From Hevea brasiliensis (taxonomy: Eukaryota; Streptophyta; Magnoliopsida; Malpighiales; Euphorbiaceae), in contig NC_079496.1 in NCBI RefSeq assembly GCF_030052815.1, positions 38,899,593 through 38,963,592 of the forward strand: 64,000 nt of DNA, in the 5' to 3' direction. Position 1 is the stretch's first letter; the number at the start of each line of letters is the position of its first letter. Below the pieces are notes generated by a model, which ran no database searches, was not told the origin of the DNA, and saw only the letters and a program-made list of their open reading frames with translations. Position numbers and translations under genes: made by a program. Shown in pieces: positions 1 through 11,162 of this stretch.

Positions 1-655
1 AATGACAACATAAAGATCCAGCTCACTGCCTTGGGAATCACAGAATTTACCAAGTTAGTGGAAGCTGCAATGAAGGTTGAAAAAGTAAGAATCAGTGAGC
101 AGACTAGAAGGAAAAACTGACATAAGAGGGCCCAGTCGGTCTAGTTCAGCTCCTGCATCTGGGAAGAGCATCAAGGGTCCATCAGCATAGAGTTCAGGTC
201 AGCCACACACGGTCGTGGTCACCTCAGGCCCAGGCCACAGTTTACCCTTAGGAGAGGTCAGTCCACACCATCAGTGGGTAGCTCTCCAGGGATGGGGTTC
301 AGGGGACCAGCCCCAGCAACTTCTGCATGTCCGCATTGCTTGAAATGGCATAAGGGGGAGTGTTGGAGAGTGACTGGTGCCTGCTTAAGGTGTGGGTCAA
401 CAGAGGATCAGTTGAAGAACTATCCACGCAGAACTACTACAGCTGCTCCAACACAAGCAGATAGACCTGCTCCTGCACCACAAAGGGGTAGGAAATCTGG
501 CAAATCTGACGCAGTGGGACCATCACAGAGGCCTGCATCTGAGCCAGCACAAAGGCCTGATAACAGACCACCTGCAAGAGCTTATGCTATTAGAGCTCAG
601 GAGGAGCAAGATGCCCTGACGTCATCGTGGGTAATGCTCCCTCTACAATACACTT
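1..655 (+). pseudogene. gag: gag remnant of element A (capsid end and zinc knuckle)
   Basis: Gag packages the element RNA into virus-like particles. Frame 1 is open from the window edge to a TGA at 118-120 and reads like the end of the retrotransposon capsid domain (stretch ELVE/KLVEAAMKVE-like). A second frame from 274 holds a Pro/Ala-rich tail with a double zinc knuckle. The first finger, CPHCLKWHKGEC, is complete. The second begins CLRC, but the usual His is Asp and the last Cys is Tyr, so it should not bind zinc. The frame change and the lost ligands mark a pseudogene. Family assignment is firm, the exact ends are not. Confidence 0.8.
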
Positions 656-961
656 GTGCATGCATTGGTGGATCCTGGATCCACTCATTCATACATCTGC
701 ATCAACTTACCCGTAGAAAGGGGGATACTAGTAGGGGAGAGTGACCAAGACATTCTGGTCACTAATCCATTGGGCCACAGTGTAGTGGTGAACAAAGTAT
801 ACAAGGGTTGCCCGTTAAGGATTCAGGGGTATGAATTCTTGGCAGACCTGATTGAGTTGCCCTTCCACGAGTTTGACATGATTTTGGGAATGGACTGGTT
901 GTCACGTCATCAAGCAATAGTTGATTGTAAACTGAAGAGGATTTCTTTGAAAACTTCTTAG
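656..961 (+). pseudogene. pol: Aspartic protease segment of element A
   Basis: The retroviral-type aspartic protease cleaves the Gag-Pol polyprotein. The segment contains the active-site block ALVDPGSTHSY, the DPGS variant common in plant Ty3/gypsy elements in place of DSG/DTG. It continues to FDMILGMDWLSRH, the usual second conserved block. The frame closes with TAG at 959-961, where an intact element would run on into reverse transcriptase. No start codon of its own is expected because the domain is normally released from a polyprotein. Confidence 0.8.
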
Positions 962-979
962 GGTAATGAGATCACAGTT

Positions 980-1988
980 GTGGGGGAAAGGACAGATTTC
1001 TTGTCCAATGTCATCTCAGCCACAGTTGCAAGACGAATGATGAGAAAAGGCTGCGAAGCCTACCTAGCACTTGTGGTGGATACTAGGCAAGCTAAGCCAA
1101 ACCTGAGTGACATAACCATAGTAAAAGACTTCCCAGATGTGTTCCCTGAAGAATTGCACCACCAGAAAGGGAAGTTGAATTTGCTATTGAGACACTGCAG
1201 GGTACAGCACCCATTTCCATTGCTCCTTATAGGATGGCACCCACTGAATTGAGGGAGTTGAAAACTCAGTTGCAAGAGTTGCTTGATAAGGGGTTCATAC
1301 GCCCCAGTGTGTCATCGTGGGGAGCTCCAGTGCTGTTTGTAAAGAAAAAGGATGGGACTTTGAGGCTATGCATCGATTACCGGCGGTTGAATAAAGTGAC
1401 TGTGAAGAACAAATATCCGTTGCCTAGAATTGATGATCTGTTTGATCAGTTGAAGGGAGCAGGAGTATTTTCCAAATTGATCTCAGATCAGGGTATCATC
1501 AGTTGAGGGTGAAGGATGCAGATGTGCCAAAGACTGCATTCAGGACCCGATATGGGCATTATGAGTTCCTAGTGATGCCCTTTGGCCTAACAAATGCACC
1601 AGCAGCATTCATGGACCTTATGAACCGTATCTTTCATCCATACTTAGATCGGTTCGTAGTGGTCTTTATTGATGATATTTTGGTGTATTCCAAGACCAGG
1701 GAAGAACATGATGAGCATTTGAGGATTATTTTGCAAACCCTGAGAGAAAAGAAGCTGTATGCTAAGTTGTCCAAGTGTGACTTTTGGTTGAATGAGATTG
1801 CATTCCTTGGACACATAGTGTCAGCTGATGGGATTAGAGTGGATCCCAAGAAAATAGAAGCAGTGATGGAATGGAAGCCTCGAGAAATACAAGCGAGGTC
1901 GAAGCTTCTTGGGGCTAGCTGGGTATTACAGAGATTTGTGAAGGATTTTCCTTAATAGCTGCTCCAATGACCAAGTTGTTACACAAGA
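980..1988 (+). pseudogene. pol: Reverse transcriptase segment of element A, frameshifted
   Basis: Reverse transcriptase copies the element RNA into DNA. The linker ([10 protein letters not shown]) is seen at about 1127-1161 and the RT core from 1234. RT blocks in order are [57 protein letters not shown] and the catalytic FIDDILVYS near 1662-1690. A one-base loss around 1470-1480 shifts the frame just before the block that normally follows FSK. The frame between 1161 and 1234 is also disturbed. After about 1955 the thumb region is broken by a stop. The family is unmistakable and the enzyme cannot be made from this copy. Confidence 0.9.
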
Positions 1989-2423
1989 ATGTCGATTTGG
2001 AATGACAAGTGTCAGACAAGTTTTGAGAAGTTGAAAGCTATGTTGACAGAGGCACCAGTGTTAACACAGCCAGTGTCAGGAAAGGACTTCGTGGTCTACA
2101 GTGATGCCTCTCATAATGGGTTAGGGTGTGTATTGATGCAAGAAGGGAAGGTGGTCGCTTATGCTTCCAGGCAGCTAAGGCCACATGAACAGAATTACCC
2201 TACCCATGATCTAGAGCTTGCAGCAATAATCTTCGCATTGAAGATATGGAGGCATTACTTATATGGTGAAAAGTGCTACATTTACACAGACCACAAAAGT
2301 CTGAAATATTTGCCAACTTAGAGGGAGCTCAACCTTAGACAGAGGCGATGGATTGAGTTCCTAAAGGACTATGATTGTGTAATTGACTACCATCATGGGA
2401 AGGCAAATGTAGTTGCTGATGCT
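1989..2423 (+). pseudogene. pol: RNase H segment of element A
   Basis: RNase H removes the RNA strand during reverse transcription. The segment shows the acidic triad blocks [19 protein letters not shown] and YTDHKSLKY in the standard order, so the catalytic residues are present. A TAG at 2319-2321 interrupts the frame after the third block (a single C-to-T change would explain it). The downstream tether (RQRRWIEFLKDYD, then KANVVADALSRK) continues in the same frame. It is closely similar to the RNase H of element J on the other strand near 22619-22970. Confidence 0.85.
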
Positions 2424-3218
2424 TTGAGCAGAAAATCCATGACAGCTTTGAGATCATTGAATGCCTATCTAACTTTGATTCGAGATGGAGCTATTTTGGC
2501 TGAGTTGCAAGTGAGGCCAAACATGCTACAGCAGATTTTAGATGGGCAGAAAGTAGATGAGAAGCTAATGGCTATTATGAGCAAAATCCCAGAGGGAAAA
2601 GCAACTGACTTTGGGGTGAAAGCAGATGGGTGTCTGTATTACAAAGGAAGACTGTGTGTACCAGATGATGGGGAATTAAAGGCCAGTATTCTAAAAGAGG
2701 GACACACCAGTGTATACGCTATGCACCCAGGAAGTACAAAGATGTATCATGATCTGAAGCTTCAGTATTGGTGGCCTGGTATGAAGAAAGACATAGCTGA
2801 CTATGTGATTAAATGCTTGACATGTCAACAAGTCAAGGCAGAACATCAAGTTCCATCAGGATTGCTATATCCTATACGCATACCTGAATGGAAATGGGAT
2901 TGGGTCACCATGGATTTTGTAAGTGGTCTACCTCTCACCCAGAAGAAACATGATGCAGCATGGGTGATAGTGGATAGATTGACGAAGTCAGCACACTTTC
3001 TGCCAGTTAGGACTGACTACTCACTGGAGAAGTTAGCATAATTGTATATCAGTGAGATAGTTAGACTGCATGGAATTCTACTTTCCATCTTATCTGATCG
3101 AGACCCAAGGTTTACATCGAGATTTTGGAAGAAGTTGCATGAGTCCTTAGGTACACAACTCCACTTCAGCACAGCTTTCCATCCTCAGACGGATGGGCAA
3201 TCAGAAAGAGTAATCCAG
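2424..3218 (+). pseudogene. pol: Integrase, zinc-binding and catalytic core (first coding part) of element A
   Basis: Integrase inserts the cDNA into the genome. The HHCC zinc-binding part ends with CLTCQQVKAEHQ. The DDE core shows the first Asp in VTMDFVSG, the second in LSDRDPRF and the Glu in GQSERVIQ, so the triad is conserved. A TAA at 3039-3041 breaks the frame. The coding frame ends exactly with a CAG codon at 3216-3218, followed by GT: an apparent 74-nt intron separates it from the rest of integrase, which resumes at 3293 in phase. Confidence 0.85.
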
Positions 3219-3292
3219 GTAAACAATCGAACCAATTGAATTAATACAACTATTGAACTAAAATGATAACAATAACATAAAATATATGTCAG
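3219..3292 (+). other. Apparent 74-nt spliceosomal-type intron in integrase (element A)
   Basis: Sequence CAG|GTAAAC opens the gap and TATGTCAG|GTCC closes it. The 74 nt are AT-rich, contain in-frame stops, and removing them joins integrase in phase 0 between Gln of SERVIQ and Val of VLEDML, matching intact relatives here residue for residue. The same 74-nt interval is present at the homologous codon in elements B (11722-11795) and H (59375-59448, minus strand). It is absent from element J and from the second integrase piece of H. Splicing is inferred, not shown. Confidence 0.75.
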
Positions 3293-4054
3293 GTCCTTGA
3301 GGATATGCTGAGGAGTTGTATCATTGAGTTTGAGGGAAGTTGGGATAGATACCTCCCACTGGCAGAATTTGCATACAACAATAGCTACCAAGCTAGCATC
3401 CAAATGGCCCCATATGAAGCACTGTATGGGAGAAAATGTAGAACTCCAGTGTGCTAGACTAAATTGGGCGAAGACAAACTGGTGGGGCTAGACCTGGTGA
3501 AACAGACTGAGGAGAAAGTGAAACTAATTAAAACTAATCTGAAGGTTGCCTCAGACAGACAGAAATCTTATGCCGACCTGAAGAGAAAAGAAATAGAATA
3601 TGCGGTTGGCGACAAAGTGTTCCTCAAGGTGTCACTGTGGAAAAAGGTATTGAGGTTTGGAAGAAAAGGTAAGTTAAGCCCTAGGCTCATTAGCCCATAT
3701 GAAGTCATTGAACGTGTGGGTCCAGTGGCCTAAAGGCTAGCTTTACCACCAGAGCTGGACAAGATCCACAATGTGTTCCACGTGTCCATGCTCAGAAGAT
3801 ACCGCTCAGATCTTTCACATGTCATCTCCAGGGAAGAAATTGAAATACAGCCGGATTTGACATATGAAGAAGAACCTCTACGGATCCTGGCTCGGGAAGT
3901 GAAAGAATTGAGGAATAAGCAGATTCGACTGGTGAAAGTACTTTGGAGGCACCACAACACCGAGGAGGCAACTTGGGAAAGTGAAGACATGATGAGGCAA
4001 CAGTTCCCTCAACTGTTTGCATCAAGTAAATTTCGAGGACGAAATTTAAATTAG
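3293..4054 (+). pseudogene. pol: Integrase C-terminus and chromodomain of element A
   Basis: This part resumes with VLEDMLRS and runs through the GPY/F-like module (GKLSPRLISPYEVIERVG) to a chromodomain (LRNKQIRLVKVLW, then EEATWESEDMM), ending QFPQLF. Chromodomains of this class are thought to steer integration to marked chromatin. In-frame stops at 3455-3457 (TAG) and 3731-3733 (TAA) break it. The last codons overlap the start of the polypurine tract. The chromodomain sequence is of the Tekay type shared with elements J and H. Confidence 0.85.
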
Positions 4055-4065
4055 AGGGGAAGAGT
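4052..4065 (+). promoter_or_regulatory. Polypurine tract of element A
   Basis: TAGAGGGGAAGAGT directly precedes the LTR start TGTAACACCC. A purine run here primes plus-strand DNA synthesis in LTR retrotransposons. The same tract is visible on the minus strand at 44857-44871 and in element B at 12418-12429. Confidence 0.85.
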
Positions 4066-5871
4066 TGTAACACCCTCCCGGTAGCAACTCCGTACATTCT
4101 ACTGTTCCGGTGACCGGTGTCGGTCCGGACAACTAGAACATTCGGAAAAATATTTAAACTAAAGTGAGGAACCATAATTAACTCAAATATTAATAAGAAA
4201 AATTTAGGAAAAATTTTAGAAATAAAATACAACCAAGTTAAATGAGCCGGTGCCCAAGCGATGGGTAACCCAGAGGGAAGTTGCGGTTCTCGCAACTAGG
4301 AGCCATAGACCCAGGGGAAAAATTATAAAATAATTTTTGGGACTCCAGAGAAGGGTCATTAAGGTTCCTATGGCATTAGAATGTCAAGAAAATATTTAGA
4401 AAAATTTTTCAATCGGTACAGACAATTTTGACCCGTTAAGCCAAACGGAGGGCATTTTGGTCATTTCGCCTTCAGAGGTGATTTTTGGCCGACTTATCCA
4501 GTCAAGTAAATAATTAATATGACATAAAATATGAATAAACATTACTAAAAATTAAATTGAAATTGAGTAGTGATGAAAAGAAAAGAAAAATAAAAAAAAG
4601 GCTCATTTATGACATAATGTGATGTCATTTAAAAAGCTACCACCAATCACATTTAAACAACCAATTAACTAACTAATAAAAGAGATAAATAAGACCAAAA
4701 GAAATAAAAAAACACAGCAGCCATCTTCTCCCCCAAACCAGCCGAAACTTTGCTTAGCCCAAACCTCCATTTTTGGTTCTTAAAAGCTTTAACTTCCATG
4801 CTTTCCTCACCTCAAAATCCTAATATCCCTTCACAAAAATTCATCCCCAAATCACAAGACAACTCTAGGCAGCCATAAGAAGTAGAAATTCTAAGGAGAA
4901 TACAAGTCCAAGAAGTGCTACTTAAAGGTTAGTGCACATATACACTTAAAGCTCTTTATTTCTATGTTAAGGGACTTGAAATAATTAAGAAATTGTAACT
5001 AAAATGAATAAAAATTATGTGTATGTATGCCATGAATTTCGATAGCCCTAAGGAAGGGATAGGGTTGACTGTTTTGATGGATTTAAAGTGGACTAGAGAT
5101 CATGTTTAAAGCATGTATGTAGGTGGTTAGTGAATGAGTTAGCAAATTAAGGCCTCTTGTGTGAATCATAATGGGAAGCTAGGGTTTATGAGTGAAAATA
5201 TGACTCGGCTTATGAAATTGTTAAAGAACATTATAATGGTCAATTAGTGACCATTTGAGGTAAGTTGACCATAATTTGGGCTGAAATATATCATGGCAAA
5301 GTGGAATGGTAGGCTGCCTAGGGACAGCAGCAAGGAGGCTGTGAATCCAGCCTGTTTGGACTGCCATATCTTTGGCTGTGTAGGTTCAATTGGTGTTTGG
5401 CCAATTGGATATGAAACTAGACTTATAATGGCACAATTTTTCTGAAGAAACCATGTCCAAAAGACCAAAGTAAGTGAACCAAAAATTGGCCTCAATCCGG
5501 ATACCCTGCAATTAAATTCTGTAGAATGACCAAAAGAATAGTAACTGTTCATTTGGCCATAACTCACTGTAGAATGGTCCATTTGACCTGAAATTTTTAC
5601 AGCAACAAGATGAGATATAAATATTGGAAGTGTTTTTCACAGGTTCCGAAGAACTATTTTCTCCATTTTTAGCGGGCACTCTGCCGGATTTTCTTTAAAA
5701 TTTTCGGAACCTCAAATAAATAATAATTTCGATAAATGGCTTAAATAAATTATATTTCATAAACTATATTCAAAACTATGACAAAAATTGATTAATTTAA
5801 AATAGAGGGTGCCGATACACCGTGTCACATTGCTTACTCGGATATACTGTAAATGGGTAAGGGGTGTCACG
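4066..5871 (+). repeat. LTR 1 of element A (short form, about 1.8 kb)
   Basis: It starts TGTAACACCC after the polypurine tract and ends GGGGTGTCAC just before a second LTR. Compared with the longer LTRs of the same family at 37864-47388 and 40357-44856, it lacks about 2.5 kb of the middle, including the region where the TATA-like box and leader hairpins lie elsewhere. It contains the 5S-like module at 4235-4282 and the conserved acceptor-like site near 5640. The last base reads G where A is expected. Confidence 0.85.
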
Positions 5872-5872
5872 T

Positions 5873-7676
5873 TGTAACACCCTCTCAGTAGCAACTCCGT
5901 ACATTCTACTGTTTCAGTGATCGGTGTCAGTCCGGACAGCTAGAACGTTCGGAAAAATATTTAAACTAAAGTGAGGAACCATAATTAACTCAAATATTAA
6001 TAAGAAAAATTTAGGAAAAATTTTAGAAAAAAAATACAACCAAGTTAAAATGAGCCGGTGCCCAAGCGATGGGTAACCCAGAGGGAAGTTGCGGTTCTCG
6101 CAACTAGGAGCCCTAGACCCGGGGGAAAAAATATAAAATAATTTTTGGGACTCCATAGAAGGGTCATTGAGGTTTCTATGGCATTAGAATGTCAAGAAAA
6201 TATTTAGAAAAATTTTTCAATCGGTACAGACAATTTTGACCCATTAAGCCAAACGGAGGGCATTTTGGTCATTTCGCCTTCAGAGGTGATTTTTGGCCGA
6301 CTTGTCCAGTTAAGTAAATAATTAATATGACATAAAATATGAATAAACATTACTAAAAATTAAATTGAAATTGAGTAGTGATGAAAAAAAAAAGAAAAAT
6401 AAAAAAAGGCTCATTTATGACATAATGTGATGTCATTTAAAAAGCTACCACCAATCACATTTAAACAACCAATTAACTAACTAATAAAAGAGATAAATAA
6501 GACCAAAAGAAATAAAAAAAACACAATAGCCATCTTCTCCCCCAAACCAGCCGAAACCTTGCTTAGCCCAAACCTCCATTTTTGGTTTTTAAAAGCTTCA
6601 ATTTCCATGCTTTCCTCACCTCAAAATCCTAATATCCCTTCACAAAAATTCATCCCCACATCACTAGGCAACTCTAGGCAGCCATAAGAAGTAGAAATTC
6701 TAAGGAGAATACAAGTCCAAGAAGTGCTACTTAAAGGTTAGTGCACATATACACCTAAAGCTCTTTATTTCTATGTTAAGGGACTTGAAATAAGTAAGAA
6801 ATTGTAACTAAAATGAATAAAAATTATCTGTATGTATGCCATGAATTTCGGCAGCCCTAAGGAAGGGATAGGGTTGACTATTTTGATGGATTTAAAGTGG
6901 ACTAGAGATCATGTTTAAAGCATGTATGTAGGTGGTTAGTGAATGAGTTAGCAAATTAAGGCCTCTTGTGTGAATCATAATGGGAAGCTAGGGTTTGAGA
7001 GTGAAAATTTGACTTGGCTTATGAAATTGTTAAAGAACATTATTATGGTTAATTAGTGACCATTTGAGGTAAGTTGACCATAATTTGGGCTGAAATATAT
7101 CATGGCAAAGTGGAATGGTAGGTTTAGGGACAAGACAAGGAGGCTGAGAATCCAGCCTGTTTGGACTGCCATATCTTTGGCTGTGTAGGTTCAATTGGTG
7201 TTTGGCCAATTGGACATGAAACTAGACTTATAATGGCACAATTTTTCTGAAGAAACCATGTCCAAAAGACCAAGGCAAGTGGACCAAAAATTGGCCCCAA
7301 TCCGGATAGCCTGCAATTAAATTCTGCAGAATGACCAAATGAATAGTAACTGTTCATTTGGCCATAACTCACTGTAGAATGGTCCATTTGACCTGAAATT
7401 TTTACAGCAACAAGATGAGATATGAATATTGGAAGTGTTTTTCACAGGTTCCGAAGAACTGTTTTCTCCATTTTTAGCAAGCACTCTGCCGGATTTTCTT
7501 TAAAATTTTCGGAACCTCAAATAAATAATAATTTCGATAAATGGCTTAAATAAATTATATTTCATAAACTATATTCAAAACTATGACAAAAATTGATTAA
7601 GTTAAAATAGAGGGTGCCGATGCACCGTGTGACATTGCTTACTCGGATATACTGTACACGGGTAAGGGGTGTCACA
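5873..7676 (+). repeat. LTR 2 of element A, tandem to LTR 1
   Basis: A second LTR of the same short form starts TGTAACACCC at 5873 and ends GGGTGTCACA at 7676, where element B sequence resumes. It shares the large internal deletion with LTR 1 and differs by scattered transitions. The 5S-like module is at 6042-6090. No internal region separates the two LTRs. Confidence 0.85.
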
Positions 7677-10600
7677 CAAATCCAGAAATTTGGTAAGGAA
7701 AATGAAGGTGAAGCAAGTAGGATGTGTAATGGTTGTGTATTTGATGAAGTGTCTAAGGGTAGTATACAATTGAGCTTATAATCTAATTTGTGTGACCCCA
7801 ATTGGTATGAGACCAATTGGAGGTAAAACTAGACTGAATACGGACCAACTTTCATGTAGAAAGCTTGCTAAAATTCTATCCAGAAAATGGCCAATTTAGT
7901 GACCTAATCCGGATTGGTAACTTGAAACCAAGAATTTTTGACCATATAAATAGTAGCCAGTATTTTGGCCATAACTCACCCAAAACAGGTCCAAATGACC
8001 TGAAATTTATATCATTAGAAAGCTTAGACATAGAGCTAAAACTTTCGTAAAGACCATCAAGCCCAGAAATGCCATTAAGCAAGTCAAATTGATTGCCTAA
8101 GTTGGGTTACAAAAAGTGGCCGAATCGACTTGGACTTAAAAATGACCTAATAGTGCAATATAAGTACAACTTGACCAGCCATAGTAAAATGACCATATCT
8201 TGGTCTACAGAACTTTAAATGACCTGAAATTTATACCGTTGGAAAGCTTAAATATAGAGCTACAACATTGATGAAGATCATAGAACCGAGAAATGTCATT
8301 TACTAAGTCAAATTGCTTGCACAAGTTGAGGTATCAAAACTGTCCAGAACCATTGCAACCCAGAATTTGACCATATGAATAGTAGTCACTCATTTGACCA
8401 TAACTCACTCAAAACAGGTCCAAATGACCTGAAATTTATATCAATGGAAAGATTAGACATAGAGCTATAACTCTTATGAAGACACCAAAGCCCATAAATG
8501 ACTAGAACCAATTCAAATTGATTGCCCAAGTTAGGGTACCATATCTGCCAGAATTGAACTTGACCTAAAAATGACCTAAAGTTGCATTGAAAATGCAATC
8601 TGTCCAGCTTTAGCAAATTGACCATATCATGGTCTATACAACTCAGAATAACCTAAAATAAGTGCCAAAAGTTCAATAAGACATAAACCTACAATATTGA
8701 AATTTTGACCAGAACCCAGAAATCAGGGGAACTAGTCCAATGAAGTTGATTAAGTTGACACACTAAATCTGGATTTGGTACAATTAACCATTAAGTCCAG
8801 AAAATTCAAATAGGCATATCTAGCACAAGAAGTCTCCAAATGTAATGAGCCATACCAATCTGGAAATCTAAGAAAGAGACCTAAAGCTTTGTTTAAGGCA
8901 ACTTCCTTAAATTATAAATGTATAAGGCTAGAATTTAAGGTTAAAGCCATTGACCCAATTGAGGACCATGCCAATATAGGACCTTTGAGTCCAAGTCAAC
9001 AATTTGACTATAAATAATTCCATGAAACTTGACAAATTATAGGTAAAATTTCTGATTAACCCTAAGACATAGGGCAATAATACTTATGAAGAATAGTAGA
9101 CCTCAATGCTATTACAAACAGTCCAAATAAATTAGTAAAGTCAGAACCGAAAATGCCTAATAAGGAAGTCGAAATTTAGATTTGACCTAGTTAGGGTTAA
9201 ATGACCATAACTTGAGTTATACAACTCAAAATAGAGTAATTCAAAAAGACAATTAAAGAAGACACAGTAAGAAACAATTTGATGAAGAGAATTTTGCTAA
9301 TTTCACCCTATAGCCTAACCCATTGGAACAGTAACCATTGGCCATGAAATCTAAAAAATTGGAATCACATATAATTAGCCTTGAATCAAGTTTGGAAATC
9401 AATACCAATAAGTATAAACTCAAAATGAGAAATCCTAGTGCAACTAGAACTAACATATCCGTTCAGTGTGGAAGAGTCAACGTTTATGTTTGACTAGTAA
9501 TGTGAATAAGAAATATAATGACTTAATAAACCACATGAATGTATGAATGGACATTAGTCCTTGTTATCAGAGACAGGAAAAATGCTTTGAGCACAATGGT
9601 ACTTTAGAACAATTAATATGAAATGTGATCTGTCTGATGATCTACTGAATAATTATGACATGTTGATACTAGAATCAACCTATCTATGATGCATAAAAAG
9701 GTCAACAATTTTATTGACCAGTGAAAGGCATAATGACCTATAAACCCTAAAATAAAGAATTAAATATTTAAGTTTGTAAATGCCCTAGTATTGCCTAGTT
9801 GACTAGTTTGGATAGGTTGGCATGCCAATAGGATTCTGACAGCTATTCTATAAGTGGCTTCAAGCTGTACTGTATTTTCTGGCTTATTATGCCATACTAT
9901 GGTTTTAATAGCCTATGGCTATATGGATTGTGTTATTATACTCGGCTTAATTCTTGATTGATTATATGACTTTTTAGCCGCACTGTTTGCACACCGGGAG
10001 ATACTTTATGACCGATGGTGCGACGACCCGAGGTACTAGGTACCCAATGCTAGTATATCCGTTTATCCACTCTGGTCATTGTGTAGGCTACACGAGCAAT
10101 CAATTAAAATATTATTCAATTCAGGCAGTTAAGTATAATGAAATTTCAGTATAATTAAGTTAAGTATTGAATGAAATGAGTAAAAGAGATAAGCAATAGA
10201 AACATAACAAAAATATAATTTGTAGAACCGTAGAGATTTAAAATACAATATAGTTAGAATAATTTGTATACTGAGTATATTTACTGAAAGGTTATAAACT
10301 AAGCACATCCAAAGAGGAACAAATTAGTATATAAGATAGTTGATACTAGAAATACCATACCAAATTAAATTGATTCCTGAGTATCCAAATTATGATTTAT
10401 TTCTTTCTTTTTTTGTATATATTATTTCTTGTTATGCTATTACACCACTAAGCAGAAATGCTTAGCACGATGGAATTGTTTCCTCACGCAGGTACTGAAG
10501 GTAAAACCAGTAGACAGTTGACTAAGATTTTTGGAGTCCGGATCTGCAGAAGTGTCGGAAGAGTTTAAGGTTATCACCTTCTCAGCAATGCATGTAGATA

Positions 10601-11145
10601 GGGCTCATTTTAAGCATGTTTTCTAATTTGTACATTATAATTACTGCTTATATTGTAATGTGAATTAGTAACTGTAATTTCATTTGCATATCCTGTACTT
10701 AATAAATTTATGTACTTAATTGGAAAATTATATAAGTTAATGAAATATAAGAATTCTGATATCTGAGTTGATTATCTAATCATAATGATTCTGAATGAGA
10801 TTGAGTTTGAGAAATTTTGAGACTCAATCTGAGTTTGAGAAACTGTTGAGAATGCTTTGAGATAATCTAAGTTATGAATTTGAGTATATATTGAAATTGT
10901 TTTTGGCAGGTTCAAAAGAACTGTTTATCCAAATTATAGCCGACACTCTGCCTGATTGTTGTTAAAATTTTTGAAATTTCCAAATTAGTTAGATTTTGAT
11001 AAAAGTAAAAATAGCCTAAACCTTAGATAAAGTTTTTGAATAAATAAATCAAGAACTATAATGAAATCAGATAAGATCAGGTGCTCCAACACTCCGTGTA
11101 ACACACCTTGTTCGGCTACATTATAGACGGGTGAGGGGTGTTACA
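7677..11145 (+). repeat. 5' LTR of element B (3' portion)
   Basis: This closely matches 13857-17324 throughout and ends GGGGTGTTACA, five bases before a primer binding site. It contains about 215-bp spaced repeats of AAATGACCTGAAATTTAT (7993, 8217, 8422), the leader hairpin (10448-10465) and the acceptor-like site near 10909. Short reading frames inside it have no coding character. Confidence 0.85.
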
Positions 11146-11150
11146 TTTAG

Positions 11151-11162
11151 TGGTATCAGAGC
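11151..11162 (+). promoter_or_regulatory. Primer binding site of element B (initiator Met tRNA)
   Basis: TGGTATCAGAGC is complementary to the 3' end of plant initiator methionine tRNA, the standard primer of plant Ty3/gypsy and many Ty1/copia elements. It lies five bases after the LTR end. Confidence 0.9.

Larger units (their letters stand above)
1..7676 (+). mobile_element. Element A: Tekay-type Ty3/gypsy chromovirus, left end outside window
   Basis: Seen: gag end, protease, reverse transcriptase, RNase H, integrase and chromodomain remnants follow each other on the plus strand from 1 to 4054, then a polypurine tract and an LTR starting TGTAACACCC. The order PR-RT-RH-IN defines Ty3/gypsy, and the C-terminal chromodomain places it with plant chromoviruses, most like Tekay/Del. 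The 3' side carries two LTRs in tandem instead of one. The base after 7676 continues in the middle of element B's LTR, so A inserted into B. Its own 5' LTR must lie left of the window. Several stops and at least one frameshift make it defective. Confidence 0.9.

Noticed and set aside
4235..4282. Genuine 5S rRNA gene
   Set aside because: Only a short diverged part of the 3' half is present, without A box or terminator, and it recurs inside LTRs.
5244..5582. Minus-strand frame of 112 codons, with relatives at 7124-7387, 39121-39354 and 43292-43595
   Set aside because: Recurs because the LTR sequence recurs. No domain, and the frame is not kept consistently between copies.
8386..8625. Small conserved frame also near 14575-14802
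   Set aside because: Both are copies of the same LTR of element B, so conservation reflects recent common origin, not coding constraint.
9988..10075. GC-richer block with GGTACTAGGTACC as a regulatory palindrome
   Set aside because: Conserved between LTRs B and C, but the palindrome is not kept in LTR G, so I could not separate function from family resemblance.
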